Program-made: the position numbers and the translations under genes
Virus record (IMG/VR): IMGVR_UViG_3300037235_000083
Location: 1-60,381 of that record
DNA from: a virus
Reading direction: 5' to 3' (one strand)
Length of the DNA: 60,381 nt
Shown: positions 46,549 through 54,889 of the stretch, one piece after another
How positions within the stretch are numbered: position 1 is the stretch's first letter
Layout of the letters: each line of letters begins with the position of its first letter
Notes under the pieces: model-generated
Told to the model about the DNA's origin: nothing
The model's database searches: none
Seen by the model: only the letters and a program-made list of their open reading frames with translations

Positions 46549-47724
46549 TCAGCCGAGCGGCCAGCTGCTCATCTTGACGAGTTCGCCGGGTTGACCGACC
46601 GACAGCGCGTACCACTTGGTTTCGGTGCCGGAGTTGGCGTTGATCGCCTGCGAGGACAGGGTTTGGCCCTGGTTCAGGTAATACGTGCCCGCCCCGCCCG
46701 TGCCCGTGCCCAGCGCGATGATGGACGTGCCCGCGTTCACGCCCGAGCCGGTCAGCAGATCCCCGACCGCGAAGGTGCCGGTAAGCGTGCCCCCGACCGT
46801 CAGTGTTCCGCCGGAAGCCGTGATCGAGGTCGACGTGGCCGCCGTCTGGGCAATCGCAGAAAAGACCGAGAAGGTCGCCCCGTTGGTCGAGGGCGTGGCT
46901 CCCGTGAGCTGTTGGTAGATCGTGGAGCCCGCGGCAACGCCGGTACCGGTCAGGGTTTGCCCCGGAAGGAAGGCGCCCGTGATAGTGGTCGCGATGGTCA
47001 GGGTCGACCAGTTCGGCGCCGTAAGCGTGATCGGCGTGCCGGACGAACCCACGGTCTGCGAAATGTTGACCTGGTAGGTTCCGGTCGATCCCGTGGAGCC
47101 GGTGAGCTGTTTCACGACGGTCGTGGCCGGATCCAGGTTGGTGCCAGACAGCACCATTCCCGGCCCGATCGAACCGCCCGTGACAGTGACATTCAGCAAG
47201 CCCCCGCCGCCCGCGCCGGTGTACGGCACGACGTAGCCGGTGGCGGCCAGCAAGTCCAGGTGGCCAGCGGTCGTGTTGTTCAGCGCGATCGACGAGGCCG
47301 TGCTGGTTGCGCCAGCCGGCGGGGTGCCGGTGGCGGCGAACGTCACCAAGCCCGTGCTGTTATTCGCGTAGGCCTTGTTGTTGATGGCCGACGCGCTCGA
47401 GCCGCTGTTCAGTACCCAGAATTCGCCCTCGCTGTACAGGGTCACGCCCAGGCCTTGCGGGATGATCTGGGTGTTGTCGGCCAGGAATTGCGTGATAAGG
47501 GCCGCGCCCGGGTGCCGACCGGCAAAGCCGGTGGGCGCGCCGATCCCGGCGTTGCTCACGAACCTGTTGCTCGCATCGGCCCAGCCAAAGGCACCGATGA
47601 CAATGCCGGCCGCGGCCGCCACGAACGCGCCCGGCCCGTTGATCACCGATGCGCGGATATTCGTGCTTGCGAAGTCGCCGGCCACGCCTACGCCGGGTAC
47701 GGTGTTTACTTGTCCAGGGAACAT
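46549..47724 (-). CDS. Head-module structural protein with Gly/Thr repeats
   Basis: The 391-residue protein begins MFPGQVNTVPGVGVAGDFAS and has a small N-terminal domain (to about residue 170) like capsid cement or decoration proteins encoded between scaffold and capsid. Residues about 180-370 contain three Gly/Thr-rich repeats; the last is LTVGGTLTGTFAVGDLLTG, then GTGTGGAGTYYLNQGQTLSSQ. This repeat is also inserted in the tail sheath. It is probably a capsid surface decoration, by position. Confidence 0.65.
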   Translation of the reverse strand: MFPGQVNTVPGVGVAGDFASTNIRASVINGPGAFVAAAAGIVIGAFGWADASNRFVSNAGIGAPTGFAGRHPGAALITQFLADNTQIIPQGLGVTLYSEGEFWVLNSGSSASAINNKAYANNSTGLVTFAATGTPPAGATSTASSIALNNTTAGHLDLLAATGYVVPYTGAGGGGLLNVTVTGGSIGPGMVLSGTNLDPATTVVKQLTGSTGSTGTYQVNISQTVGSSGTPITLTAPNWSTLTIATTITGAFLPGQTLTGTGVAAGSTIYQQLTGATPSTNGATFSVFSAIAQTAATSTSITASGGTLTVGGTLTGTFAVGDLLTGSGVNAGTSIIALGTGTGGAGTYYLNQGQTLSSQAINANSGTETKWYALSVGQPGELVKMSSWPLG

Positions 47725-47760
47725 GTGATGGCTCCGAAATGGGTAAGAGGGAACCGGCGC

Positions 47761-50700
47761 TTACACGACGCGCAGGCCTGCCGCGGCTGGCGACAGACTG
47801 GCAATCACGCTGTCGACCGTCGCCGCGGAGTCCGCCGCCATGCGCGGGGGCGGCTCACCGTCGGGCCGGCGCTTGGGCTGCGCGGCCAGAATGTGCTTGT
47901 AGGCGGTCGGGTGCACGTCGGTTAAGTCGATTTCCAAGGCTTCGAGCGCCGCCTTGAAGACGCCCTCAGCCGTATCGCAGGCGAGGGTGAGCTTGCCGAC
48001 CCACGGCTGCACGAAGGCCTCGGCGTCGGCCAGGGCGCGCATCTGCGCCATGGTTTCCTTGCGCGTGTTCTTGGTCGCCTCGGCGATCGCCGCGTCCATG
48101 GCGGCCTTGCTGACTGCTTGGGTCATGGCTGCGTCCTTGTCCTTGAGGGGGTCCTTGCCGGGTGAGGTTGCTGGGGGTTTGGGCTGACCTTCGCCGCCAG
48201 GCGGTTCATCCTGGGCCGGCTTCGTTTCTGCCGGAGTGGGCGAGCCCGCTGGCGCAATTTCGGCATGCGGGCCGGCGGGGCGCAGCGCCTTGAGCTTTTC
48301 GCCCAGCCAAGCGTGATGCTCAGGCTTCAGGTGGGGCTTTAAAGCCTCCAGGATTTCGTTCACCGGATCGGCTTCCCCCGGCTTGGCGCCCGGTGCCGCC
48401 GGTGCTGCGGCGGCCGGCGCGGCTGGCGGTTCGCCTTCGGCCGGCGGGGCATCACCGGCTGCACCATAATCGGAATCCAGCGGTTCGGCGCCGCCGGGCG
48501 CCGGCTCGCCAGCTGGCGGCTCGCCCCCGGCTTCGCCCTCGAGCCCGTCAAGCAATTGCGTCAGGGATGCAACGCTCGCATCCTTGGCCAGGACAGTCGC
48601 CGGCAGTTTCAGCTTGCGAACGGCGGCGATGATTTCGGGCTTTTTCGTCTTCCAGTTATCCGAGGCGCACCCGATCAGGATCTTGTTCAGATCCTTTGCG
48701 AACGCGGGGCGCGCGTCTTTTGCCAGCAGTGGCGGAAGGACCGCGAGCAAGGCTCCCTTCGCCAGCATGGCCTTCCGTGACAGCACTTGCTGGGTGGTTC
48801 CCATCTGACCTGACTCCTTTGGTTGGCTATCTCCCACGATTACGTCGGATCCCGCGCGACCGTCCCGCACCAGTGCGACATGGTTGCCTCGGATTTCACG
48901 CATCACGCCGTCGTAACGGCGCCCCTCGAATACGCCCGGCGTCATATCGGCCACGTACCGGTACGAAGCCGACAGTTCACGCGTCTGATTCGTTTCGATC
49001 TGGTCGCACGCGTCCCCGTCCCAGAACACGAGCGAATTGGTGAGGTACGGCGCATTGAAGGCTGCATCCGTTCCGGTCGACCCGATCACCAGTTCCTTGT
49101 CCAGGTCATCAGCGGTGGTGGGCCGGTGATCGGACAGGAGCGGAATGTTGTTGAAGGTCGGAACCGCCTTGGCCAATTCCTGCGGATCGCGCAGCAGGTA
49201 ATAGACCTTGCGTGGTTCGAGCCCGAGTTCTTCGGCGTCCGGAATCTCGAAACCGTAGTACGGGTTGACGGTCGCCTTGCTGATGTTGGCGACCTCGATG
49301 TGCAGCCGGCCGTCCTGGTCGTAGCTGCGCACGCTCGCGCGATCGAACGCCAGCCGTTCGCCGGTGGCGCGATCGAATGCCAGTTCGGGATCTTCGGCCA
49401 GCTCATCGCCAGCCAAGCGGGCAGGGCGCCCGCTATCGTCTACGGAACTGTCTCGTCCGGATGATCCTTCAGGAAGGCTTGCGCTTCCTGGTCCGCCTGG
49501 TCGTCCGCTTCGTTCGCCAGATCCACCAAGGTCTTGCCCTGATGTTTGGCCGCGAACTTCTTCACGGCTTCCGCCACCTTGGCCGGATCCAGTGAGATAT
49601 TCGTATCGGTCTTGCTTGATTCGGCCATCGTCGAGCAGCTTTTTGGCAACGAGTTTCAGAGACGACTTGATGACCTCTGGATCATACCTCGGAACATCAT
49701 CGATCGATCCGACGTGGATATCGCCCAGGTGGCCCTGATTGTTCAGGATATTGATCTTGACTCTGGGATTGCCCGCATAGTGCTGCGCCAGTTCGCGCAC
49801 CGTTTTCGAGGCGCCCAGATGCGCGTGCTCGAGCGTTGCGCCTTGTACGGCCCGCTTGCGGATCGCGTTGAACGCGAAAGCCTTCTCGATGGGCGAGTTC
49901 GTGTAAACGATGCTGACCGGGCCCGGGGCCGTGTTCAGCGCCTCGTCGATTTTCTTGATCGCGGACTTCGTGTTCGACAGCGTCGAATCGAAGGTCAAGC
50001 CATCGTCAGGCAGCCCTAGCGCCTGGATCGCGACGTCCATCGCTTCGGACTTGCCCGACCCGCTGCCGCCGGCCGTGAACAAGGTCGGGCTCTTATCGCC
50101 GCGCGCGGCCTTGTCCTTCAGTGCCGCCGTGAAGATCATCTTCGACAGCAGCGAAGAGGGCTCATGAACCACCGGCGCGAGCTTGCGATCGCCGACGAAC
50201 GATCGGGACAGGAGTTTCACCTTGTCCGGATCGATCACGTTGCCGAAGCGCTTGCGATAGGTACCGATCAGCGCCTTCGGGTTGTGGCGGATCGCGTCGT
50301 AGAAGCCCTGCTCGATCGCGCGGTGCTCAGGGCTCAGGCCCGCGGCGCGCGTGAAGCCGTGCTCGTCGATGTGCTCAGCTTGTGCAGCGCTCTTTTTCGC
50401 CTGCACGGTTGCGGCACGTTTCGCGGCCGTTTTTTCCTTCTTTTCGTTGGCTAGGTCTTCTTCCTGGAGCGCGTTGGCCTGTTCATACAGACGGCGACTT
50501 TCCTGTGGGTTGCTCGCCCGCAGCGCATTGGATTGCCGCAGTAGATCCTTTTGTTTAGCCCGATTGGCTTCCCGGTTGAATGGCGCAGCGCCACCGCCCT
50601 CACCGAACCGTCCACCCTCGTCGCGCGGGTGCTTGGACTCGTCCCACTCAGCGTCCATTCCCATGCGCGCCGCGGCAAGCATCGGCAGGATGCGTTCTAC

Positions 50701-51078
50701 GCCAGGGTGCAGCGGTTCGGGCGGATCGTCGATCTGCGCCCAAATGTGATCCGTGTGTTCGTAGTTCAATTCCGGAGCGAAGAGGTCATCTTTGACGCGC
50801 TGCACGAAGGTGACGAATTCGACGCCGTCCAGTGTCAGGTGCGCCAGCTCGCGAAGCTTTCCTTCCGGAATGTCACCGATTTCCTCGATCGCCTCGCGCC
50901 GGGCCGTCTCGAGCGGGGTTTCATCATCCTTCGCGGTGCCACCTGGCAGGCACCATTCGCCCGCGTGGTCGCCGCGGCTCGAGCGCTTCAGAAACAGGCA
51001 CAGGCCGTCCGGGGTGATGAACGCAATGCCGGCGCCTTCGGTAACGGCGGTACCGGCGTAGCCCGGATCGAATGGCAT
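47761..51078 (-). CDS. Nudix hydrolase - zeta-like kinase - prohead protease - scaffold polyprotein
   Basis: This is one unbroken frame of 1105 residues. Residues 12-135 are a Nudix hydrolase with an almost perfect Nudix box (G47...E53...R61 E62...E65 E66...G68). Residues 145-165 carry the [15 protein letters not shown] linker. Residues about 250-495 contain a P-loop kinase with GGSGSGKS (337-344), resembling zeta-toxin/UDP-GlcNAc kinase proteins. Residues 497-550 are Gly/Ser-rich. Residues 575-750 are a DUF2213-type prohead protease (PLLSDHRP with His651, ELSASYR with Ser703, [13 protein letters not shown]). The remainder is an Ala/Pro-rich helical scaffold ([20 protein letters not shown]). 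Protease-scaffold fusions are known; the N-terminal enzymes are unusual. Confidence 0.75.
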   Translation of the reverse strand: MPFDPGYAGTAVTEGAGIAFITPDGLCLFLKRSSRGDHAGEWCLPGGTAKDDETPLETARREAIEEIGDIPEGKLRELAHLTLDGVEFVTFVQRVKDDLFAPELNYEHTDHIWAQIDDPPEPLHPGVERILPMLAAARMGMDAEWDESKHPRDEGGRFGEGGGAAPFNREANRAKQKDLLRQSNALRASNPQESRRLYEQANALQEEDLANEKKEKTAAKRAATVQAKKSAAQAEHIDEHGFTRAAGLSPEHRAIEQGFYDAIRHNPKALIGTYRKRFGNVIDPDKVKLLSRSFVGDRKLAPVVHEPSSLLSKMIFTAALKDKAARGDKSPTLFTAGGSGSGKSEAMDVAIQALGLPDDGLTFDSTLSNTKSAIKKIDEALNTAPGPVSIVYTNSPIEKAFAFNAIRKRAVQGATLEHAHLGASKTVRELAQHYAGNPRVKINILNNQGHLGDIHVGSIDDVPRYDPEVIKSSLKLVAKKLLDDGRIKQDRYEYLTGSGQGGGSREEVRGQTSGQDLGGSGERSGRPGGPGSASLPEGSSGRDSSVDDSGRPARLAGDELAEDPELAFDRATGERLAFDRASVRSYDQDGRLHIEVANISKATVNPYYGFEIPDAEELGLEPRKVYYLLRDPQELAKAVPTFNNIPLLSDHRPTTADDLDKELVIGSTGTDAAFNAPYLTNSLVFWDGDACDQIETNQTRELSASYRYVADMTPGVFEGRRYDGVMREIRGNHVALVRDGRAGSDVIVGDSQPKESGQMGTTQQVLSRKAMLAKGALLAVLPPLLAKDARPAFAKDLNKILIGCASDNWKTKKPEIIAAVRKLKLPATVLAKDASVASLTQLLDGLEGEAGGEPPAGEPAPGGAEPLDSDYGAAGDAPPAEGEPPAAPAAAAPAAPGAKPGEADPVNEILEALKPHLKPEHHAWLGEKLKALRPAGPHAEIAPAGSPTPAETKPAQDEPPGGEGQPKPPATSPGKDPLKDKDAAMTQAVSKAAMDAAIAEATKNTRKETMAQMRALADAEAFVQPWVGKLTLACDTAEGVFKAALEALEIDLTDVHPTAYKHILAAQPKRRPDGEPPPRMAADSAATVDSVIASLSPAAAGLRVV
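49440..49628 (-). CDS. Possible nested small gene inside the polyprotein linker (62 aa)
   Basis: In another frame, an ATG at 49626-49628 opens a 62-codon frame giving [22 protein letters not shown], then a charged amphipathic helix ending KDHPDETVP. It overlaps exactly the stretch where the polyprotein becomes Gly/Ser-rich and non-globular. That reciprocal pattern suggests the small frame is or was coding. No strong ribosome site is seen. Confidence 0.4.
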   Translation of the reverse strand: MAESSKTDTNISLDPAKVAEAVKKFAAKHQGKTLVDLANEADDQADQEAQAFLKDHPDETVP

Positions 51079-51087
51079 GGCATCGTT

Positions 51088-51762
51088 TTAATAGGTGAAG
51101 GGCGCCGCAGGCGGGGTGAAATTCGCTGTGTAGCGCGCGACTCCCATGGAAATGCGTGCTTCGTCAACGTATCCGTTCCAGCTGCTAGTGCCGCCAGCAT
51201 TAGCCGCTCCGATCGCCTGGCCCGTCATGCCTTTGATAATTGAACCGCTATACGTAGCGGATCCTTGTGAAACACCGTTCAAGTAGGTGTTGAAATTATT
51301 TCCGTGCCTGACACCTGCCACGTGATACCAGGTGCCCGTTGACAGAGTTGCACCCGAGGTAAACGCGACACTCCAATTGGTACCGCCGTCAGCACTGCCG
51401 CATAGCAAAGTGATCACGCCGCCGTTTAGAAATAAAAGCACTCCCGAAAATCCGGCACCTTGTGAACCGAAGATAACCTGTGATCCCCCAATGCTGATGG
51501 CGTAGACAAAAGCCTCATAGGTCCAATCCTGAAGGAGCGCAGCGAAGATATCGTTGCTCGTGCTTATAAAAGCACCGCCAGGAAGCAACAGCGAACTGGG
51601 GCCGAACTTCTGCTGTGCCGTCGATAGCGTCGCACTACTACCCGACCACGTACTTGAGTAAACGTCGGTAAAGGTGGTCGAACCATTCGTGCCATCGAAG
51701 TGCAGCAGCGCAGTGCTGACGATGATGCTGCTGCGATAGCGCGTCGCTAAAGCGCCAGTCAC
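51088..51762 (-). CDS. LamG/ConA-like lectin-fold virion protein
   Basis: The GTG at 51760-51762 overlaps the upstream stop as GTGA. The 224-residue product is one LamG-type domain: ALLHFDGTNGSTTFTDVYSSTW, TYEAFVYAI, WYHVAGVRHGNNFNTYLNG and GYVDEARISMGVARYTANFTPP. It closely resembles the two LamG units of the plug protein at 32609-35827, including the WAGYIDEVRISMGVAQYTGNFTPP end. It probably decorates the head or head fibre and binds glycans. Confidence 0.7.
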   Translation of the reverse strand: MTGALATRYRSSIIVSTALLHFDGTNGSTTFTDVYSSTWSGSSATLSTAQQKFGPSSLLLPGGAFISTSNDIFAALLQDWTYEAFVYAISIGGSQVIFGSQGAGFSGVLLFLNGGVITLLCGSADGGTNWSVAFTSGATLSTGTWYHVAGVRHGNNFNTYLNGVSQGSATYSGSIIKGMTGQAIGAANAGGTSSWNGYVDEARISMGVARYTANFTPPAAPFTY

Positions 51763-52472
51763 GTCAGGTCCCCACCGATCAGCCAGGTATCGCTGCCCAA
51801 ATATTTGGCCCATATGGTGGAGTTTTGGGCGCGCGCCGTGAGCGAACTGGGGTTCGCAAAGGTCACGCCGGCACCTGCCACGAACGCCGTCTGTCCGGCG
51901 CCAAGTTGTGGCACGACAATGAGCGTACCCGTGACCCAGGCCGTCGTGCTGTGCGGGTCGAGCGTCACGTTGTTGGCCGAGGCGTTGTTCATGGTGACCC
52001 AGCCCTCGTAATTCGAAGACTGTGGCGCATCGGCGAGAACCGGGTGATAACTCGTCCCGGTTTGCGGGTTAATCGGTGGGGCACTCCCAGTGGCCGGAAG
52101 CGCAGTCCATGCTGGAGCGCCCGCCACCGAAGTCAGAACGTAGTTGGCGGTGCCGATGCCAAGCCTTGCCGCTGCTCCGGAAACCCCGCCGATGATGATG
52201 TCGCCAGCCGTGGTCATCGGATTGGCAAGACCGGTGGCCGCTGCCCACGCTGGTTCGCCCGCAACGACCGTCAGGACTTGGCCAGTAGATCCGATCGGTA
52301 TCCGCTCCGGCGTGCCGCTTGTGCCGCCGTCGATCAGATCGCCGGAAGCGGTCATCGGATTCGTCATACCGCCGCCGCCCCCGCCGCTGATTGCCTGCGC
52401 TACGGCCGCGGCCGTGCTGGGCGCATCCCCGCTGGCAATGGCGCGCGCTTGCGCTGGAGTCAGGGATGTCAT
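51759..52472 (-). CDS. Head fibre-like protein with repeated motif
   Basis: The 237-residue protein starts with a helical TPAQARAIASGDAPSTAAAVAQAI segment, then two copies of a fibre repeat (NPMTASGDLIDGG and NPMTTAGDIIIGG, each followed by a GxxxxVLTxVAGxPAWxA unit), then a beta-rich C-terminal domain (YEGWVTMNNASANNVTLD). Such repeats occur in phage fibres. Being among head genes, it may be a capsid fibre that carries the adjacent LamG protein. Confidence 0.65.
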   Translation of the reverse strand: MTSLTPAQARAIASGDAPSTAAAVAQAISGGGGGGMTNPMTASGDLIDGGTSGTPERIPIGSTGQVLTVVAGEPAWAAATGLANPMTTAGDIIIGGVSGAAARLGIGTANYVLTSVAGAPAWTALPATGSAPPINPQTGTSYHPVLADAPQSSNYEGWVTMNNASANNVTLDPHSTTAWVTGTLIVVPQLGAGQTAFVAGAGVTFANPSSLTARAQNSTIWAKYLGSDTWLIGGDLT

Positions 52473-52482
52473 CGGATAAACC

Positions 52483-52821
52483 TCAGAGGATATTGGTGAC
52501 GTTGAACACGGTCGGATTGACGCTGGACGTGCATGTCACAGCGTCGCCTGGCCGCAGCAAAAACTGGCCCGAGGTAAGGCCCGTGATGCCGCCCTGCGAT
52601 AGTGTGATCACGGTGATGGTGCCACCGTCGATGGTGACCGTTTGCAGATAAGGGCCCGGATTCGTGTAGGGGATGCCGTTGCCTGGATAGGTCGTGGCGA
52701 CGGTCGGGCCGGTCTGCGGCGCTCGCATCAGCTGGTTCAGCACTTGCGCAAGCGTTTGCGTGTCGCCCGCCGCGATGGCCTGGATCATCTGGGCGGACAG
52801 GGCAGAGGTCAGGGCTCCCAT
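52483..52821 (-). CDS. Hypothetical structural-region protein (112 aa)
   Basis: A helical N terminus (QMIQAIAAGDTQTLAQVLNQLM) is followed by a beta-rich part ending GQFLLRPGDAVTCTSSVNPTVFNVTNI. It is the first gene after a terminator and heads the fibre/LamG/polyprotein unit. No family is recognised. Confidence 0.6.
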   Translation of the reverse strand: MGALTSALSAQMIQAIAAGDTQTLAQVLNQLMRAPQTGPTVATTYPGNGIPYTNPGPYLQTVTIDGGTITVITLSQGGITGLTSGQFLLRPGDAVTCTSSVNPTVFNVTNIL

Positions 52822-52923
52822 TTTGGATAGCTCTCCGTGAGTGAACGTATCGGGAAAAAAGAAACGCCCTCTGGAAGAGGGCGCCCCTGGCCTCGATCGC
52901 GGCCTACGCGTCGGTGTGCTGTG
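52822..52923 (-). terminator. Intrinsic terminator (52851-52883)
   Basis: On the minus strand an 8-bp stem CGCCCTCT/AGAGGGCG (52865-52872 with 52876-52883, 3-base loop) is followed by TTTCTTTTTTCCC. It is well formed and would end transcription of the terminase-portal unit before the head fibre genes. No clear promoter follows in the remaining bases. Confidence 0.75.
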
Positions 52924-53205
52924 TCAGCCTGTGCGCTCGCTGTCGCGATCGCTTTCGCGCACGGGCCACGTACAAAACGGTACCGGAGCCACAGCCCCGT
53001 CCTGCGCTAGGTAAACCTTCTCCTGTGAGAACAGGTTCCCGTAACAGTCGAACACGGCTAGGTTCACCAAGTTCGGGCTATGCACGAACACGACCGTGGC
53101 CGCCAGCGGTACCGGACCCTCGCCTGGATCCGGAATGGGCCTGGACCCCGGAAACATTTCGTCTGGCCAAAACCAGACTTGTCGGCCGACTGTGGGCTTG
53201 ATCAT
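52924..53205 (-). CDS. Conserved phage hypothetical protein (93 aa)
   Basis: The ATG at 53203-53205 overlaps the upstream stop as ATGA, excluding a longer reading. The product (MIKPTVGRQVWFWPDEM..., AATVVFVHSPNLVNLAVFDCYGN) is a conserved beta-rich protein seen in many phages. Function unknown. Confidence 0.65.
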   Translation of the reverse strand: MIKPTVGRQVWFWPDEMFPGSRPIPDPGEGPVPLAATVVFVHSPNLVNLAVFDCYGNLFSQEKVYLAQDGAVAPVPFCTWPVRESDRDSERTG

Positions 53206-53381
53206 TTTTGCCGCTCCATTGATCGCTGACCCTCGATGAGTTTGCGCACCCGCTTCATGAGCGCGGCATCGCACTCCGGGCACAAACGCTCATACCAGAT
53301 GGTCCTCGAGCATCCGTGGCACTTCCTGAACCCCAGCAGTCGCAAGAAAAGGTTCACCGGCGGTAAGTATGCCCCGCTCAC
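53202..53381 (-). CDS. Small zinc-ribbon protein (59 aa)
   Basis: The GTG at 53379-53381 overlaps the preceding stop as GTGA. The product has CHGC and CPEC pairs 14 residues apart (FRKCHGCSRTIWYERLCPECD), a clear zinc-ribbon pattern, then a basic helix. Function unknown. Confidence 0.6.
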   Translation of the reverse strand: MSGAYLPPVNLFLRLLGFRKCHGCSRTIWYERLCPECDAALMKRVRKLIEGQRSMERQK

Positions 53382-53764
53382 CTCCAGAGCGCATCCAGAG
53401 CGTCGGCTGGCGACTGGCGCGGATCCCGCACGGTACGTCTTATGGCCACGGCTGCAATCAGCTTGGCGATCGGGACGGTGCGCAGCTGGATCAGGATCGG
53501 GGGCGCCTTCGGTTGCACGAACGTGCGCAGCGTGCAGGCACACCAGCTGTTCACGTGCCCCGGCAAAGCCACTATCTGGACCGGCTGGCGGCAGCGGGTG
53601 CACGCCTGCTCACCATTATCATCCGGGCCCCAGTGGCGAACGCGCTCAGCCATCGCCCGCAGCCCTAATTTGGCTAGGCTGAGTCCGACCGGCAGCAATG
53701 TGGCGAAGGTGGCGGGCGCGTTCACGCTCGCCATGGTGCGGATAGGATCGGCCGCGCTTGTCAT
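53378..53764 (-). CDS. Hypothetical protein with CTRC motif (128 aa)
   Basis: The ATG at 53762-53764 gives MTSAADPIRTMASVNAP...; an internal ATG at 53653 (MAERVRHWG) is a possible shorter start. CTRC and CAC in the middle could bind zinc. The preceding 104 bases (53765-53868) contain no gene I can support. Confidence 0.5.
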   Translation of the reverse strand: MTSAADPIRTMASVNAPATFATLLPVGLSLAKLGLRAMAERVRHWGPDDNGEQACTRCRQPVQIVALPGHVNSWCACTLRTFVQPKAPPILIQLRTVPIAKLIAAVAIRRTVRDPRQSPADALDALWR

Positions 53765-53868
53765 CAAGCGCCACTGAGCGCGCTGGAATGGAGCGCTGAC
53801 CGAGATTCGCGAATGCTCCCATTGCGGACATCATCATCAAAGCTGGACTAATTTCGCGCTTTCCCAAT

Positions 53869-54750
53869 TTACGACTCCATTCGACCGAGTCCCGGAATCA
53901 CGGACCGGCTGACACACCGGCAATTGATCAACTCGCCCGGAAAGATGTACTGCTGTTCCTTCTCGGACCACATGCCTTCACTGATCTTGTAGCGTTTTCG
54001 CGCTGCGCCCCACGCGACATGATCCGGGCGCGGCTCGCGTCCGCCGCCGCTGTGCACCCAGATCGCTTCGGTGATCCCCAGTTCATGCTGCCGCACGCGG
54101 ATACGCGTCGCGGTCGCCTTGTTGTTCTGGTCCCGTGCGATCAGAGCGGCCCGGCGTTCGGTGCGTGCCGAGAGTGACTTGTTAGACTCGCCGGGCTTGC
54201 GACCCAGGCCGATACGCGCCAGGTTCACCTTCGGCCCCAGGTAGTCGGTCAGCGCCGCAAGGTCGCGCCCTACCGCGGCCGATCGCATGACCTCGGTTTC
54301 GATGTCTGTGAAGTAGCGCTGCGGGATCGATTTGATCAGGGACACGTTCTCGCCCGTGGTCGCTTGCCAGACGTCGCGGGTGAGCGGCGTTGTGCGCAAC
54401 CGCACAGAAAAAGCGTGCTTTGCCAGAATCGCCTTCAGCGCCGCGTCGGTGCGCTCGCTAACCTTGGTCGCGAAATACTCGGCTAGGTCCGGGGCCAGTT
54501 CATCGAACCGTTGCTGCCAGCGCTTGGCCAGAGCCCGGATGATCCGGCGCAGGATGACCGATGGGGCGTCGTCCTGCGCCATGCGCGGCGTGTGCGCCCG
54601 ATACGCGGCGGTGAGCCAGTGCACGACGCTGTTGTGCATCTGGGCAATCAGCAATAGCAGCCGGCGCCGGTATTCGACCTCGAGGCCAACGTTGGGGTGG
54701 ATAGGCGCGGCGACTTTAATCGTCGTCTTCGCCGCCTTCGCCATCGTCAT
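53869..54750 (-). CDS. Minor head protein, Mu gpF/SPP1 gp7-like
   Basis: The 293-residue protein is helical, and its C-terminal region has SARTERRAALIARDQNNKATATRIRVRQHELGI, AIWVHSGGGREPRPDHVAW and IFPGELINCRCVS, the signature of the phage Mu protein F-like head morphogenesis family (PF04233). It lies downstream of the portal, as usual, and is probably a capsid-internal ejection or assembly protein. Confidence 0.85.
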   Translation of the reverse strand: MTMAKAAKTTIKVAAPIHPNVGLEVEYRRRLLLLIAQMHNSVVHWLTAAYRAHTPRMAQDDAPSVILRRIIRALAKRWQQRFDELAPDLAEYFATKVSERTDAALKAILAKHAFSVRLRTTPLTRDVWQATTGENVSLIKSIPQRYFTDIETEVMRSAAVGRDLAALTDYLGPKVNLARIGLGRKPGESNKSLSARTERRAALIARDQNNKATATRIRVRQHELGITEAIWVHSGGGREPRPDHVAWGAARKRYKISEGMWSEKEQQYIFPGELINCRCVSRSVIPGLGRMES

Positions 54751-54889
54751 CTTCCGGAATGCTTAGCTTGGCCAGTTCGCGCGCCGTCTGCCGATCCTCT
54801 TCCTCCCACGGTTTCAATCCCAGCATCGCGCGCACCAAGTTCCCGCCAGCCGGGGATTTCCAGATCGCTTTCGCATCAGGGCTCAGCAT
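54716..54889 (-). CDS. Small acidic protein between portal and minor head genes (57 aa)
   Basis: A 57-codon frame (MLSPDAKAIWKSPAGGNLVRAMLG, with an acidic tail EDDDGEGGEDDD) starts 14 bases before the portal stop and overlaps the minor head gene by 35 bases. Its composition is coherent and it joins the two genes, but it is too short to be sure. Confidence 0.5.
   Translation of the reverse strand: MLSPDAKAIWKSPAGGNLVRAMLGLKPWEEEDRQTARELAKLSIPEDDDGEGGEDDD

Noticed and set aside
46591-47925. 444-codon plus-strand frame
   Set aside because: It is antisense to the Gly/Thr repeat protein; repeats on one strand create long open antisense frames rich in Arg and Gly.
47761-51078. Sequencing error joining separate genes
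   Set aside because: The frame is continuous with sensible coding composition in all enzymatic domains and the linker keeps frame. Only the nested 62-codon frame raises doubt, which is recorded as a finding.
53646-53867. Minus-strand frame with TTG start or MMMSAMGAF start (73 codons)
   Set aside because: Its second half is Arg/His-rich and it conflicts with the better-composed 53378-53764 gene. A short real N-terminal part cannot be excluded.
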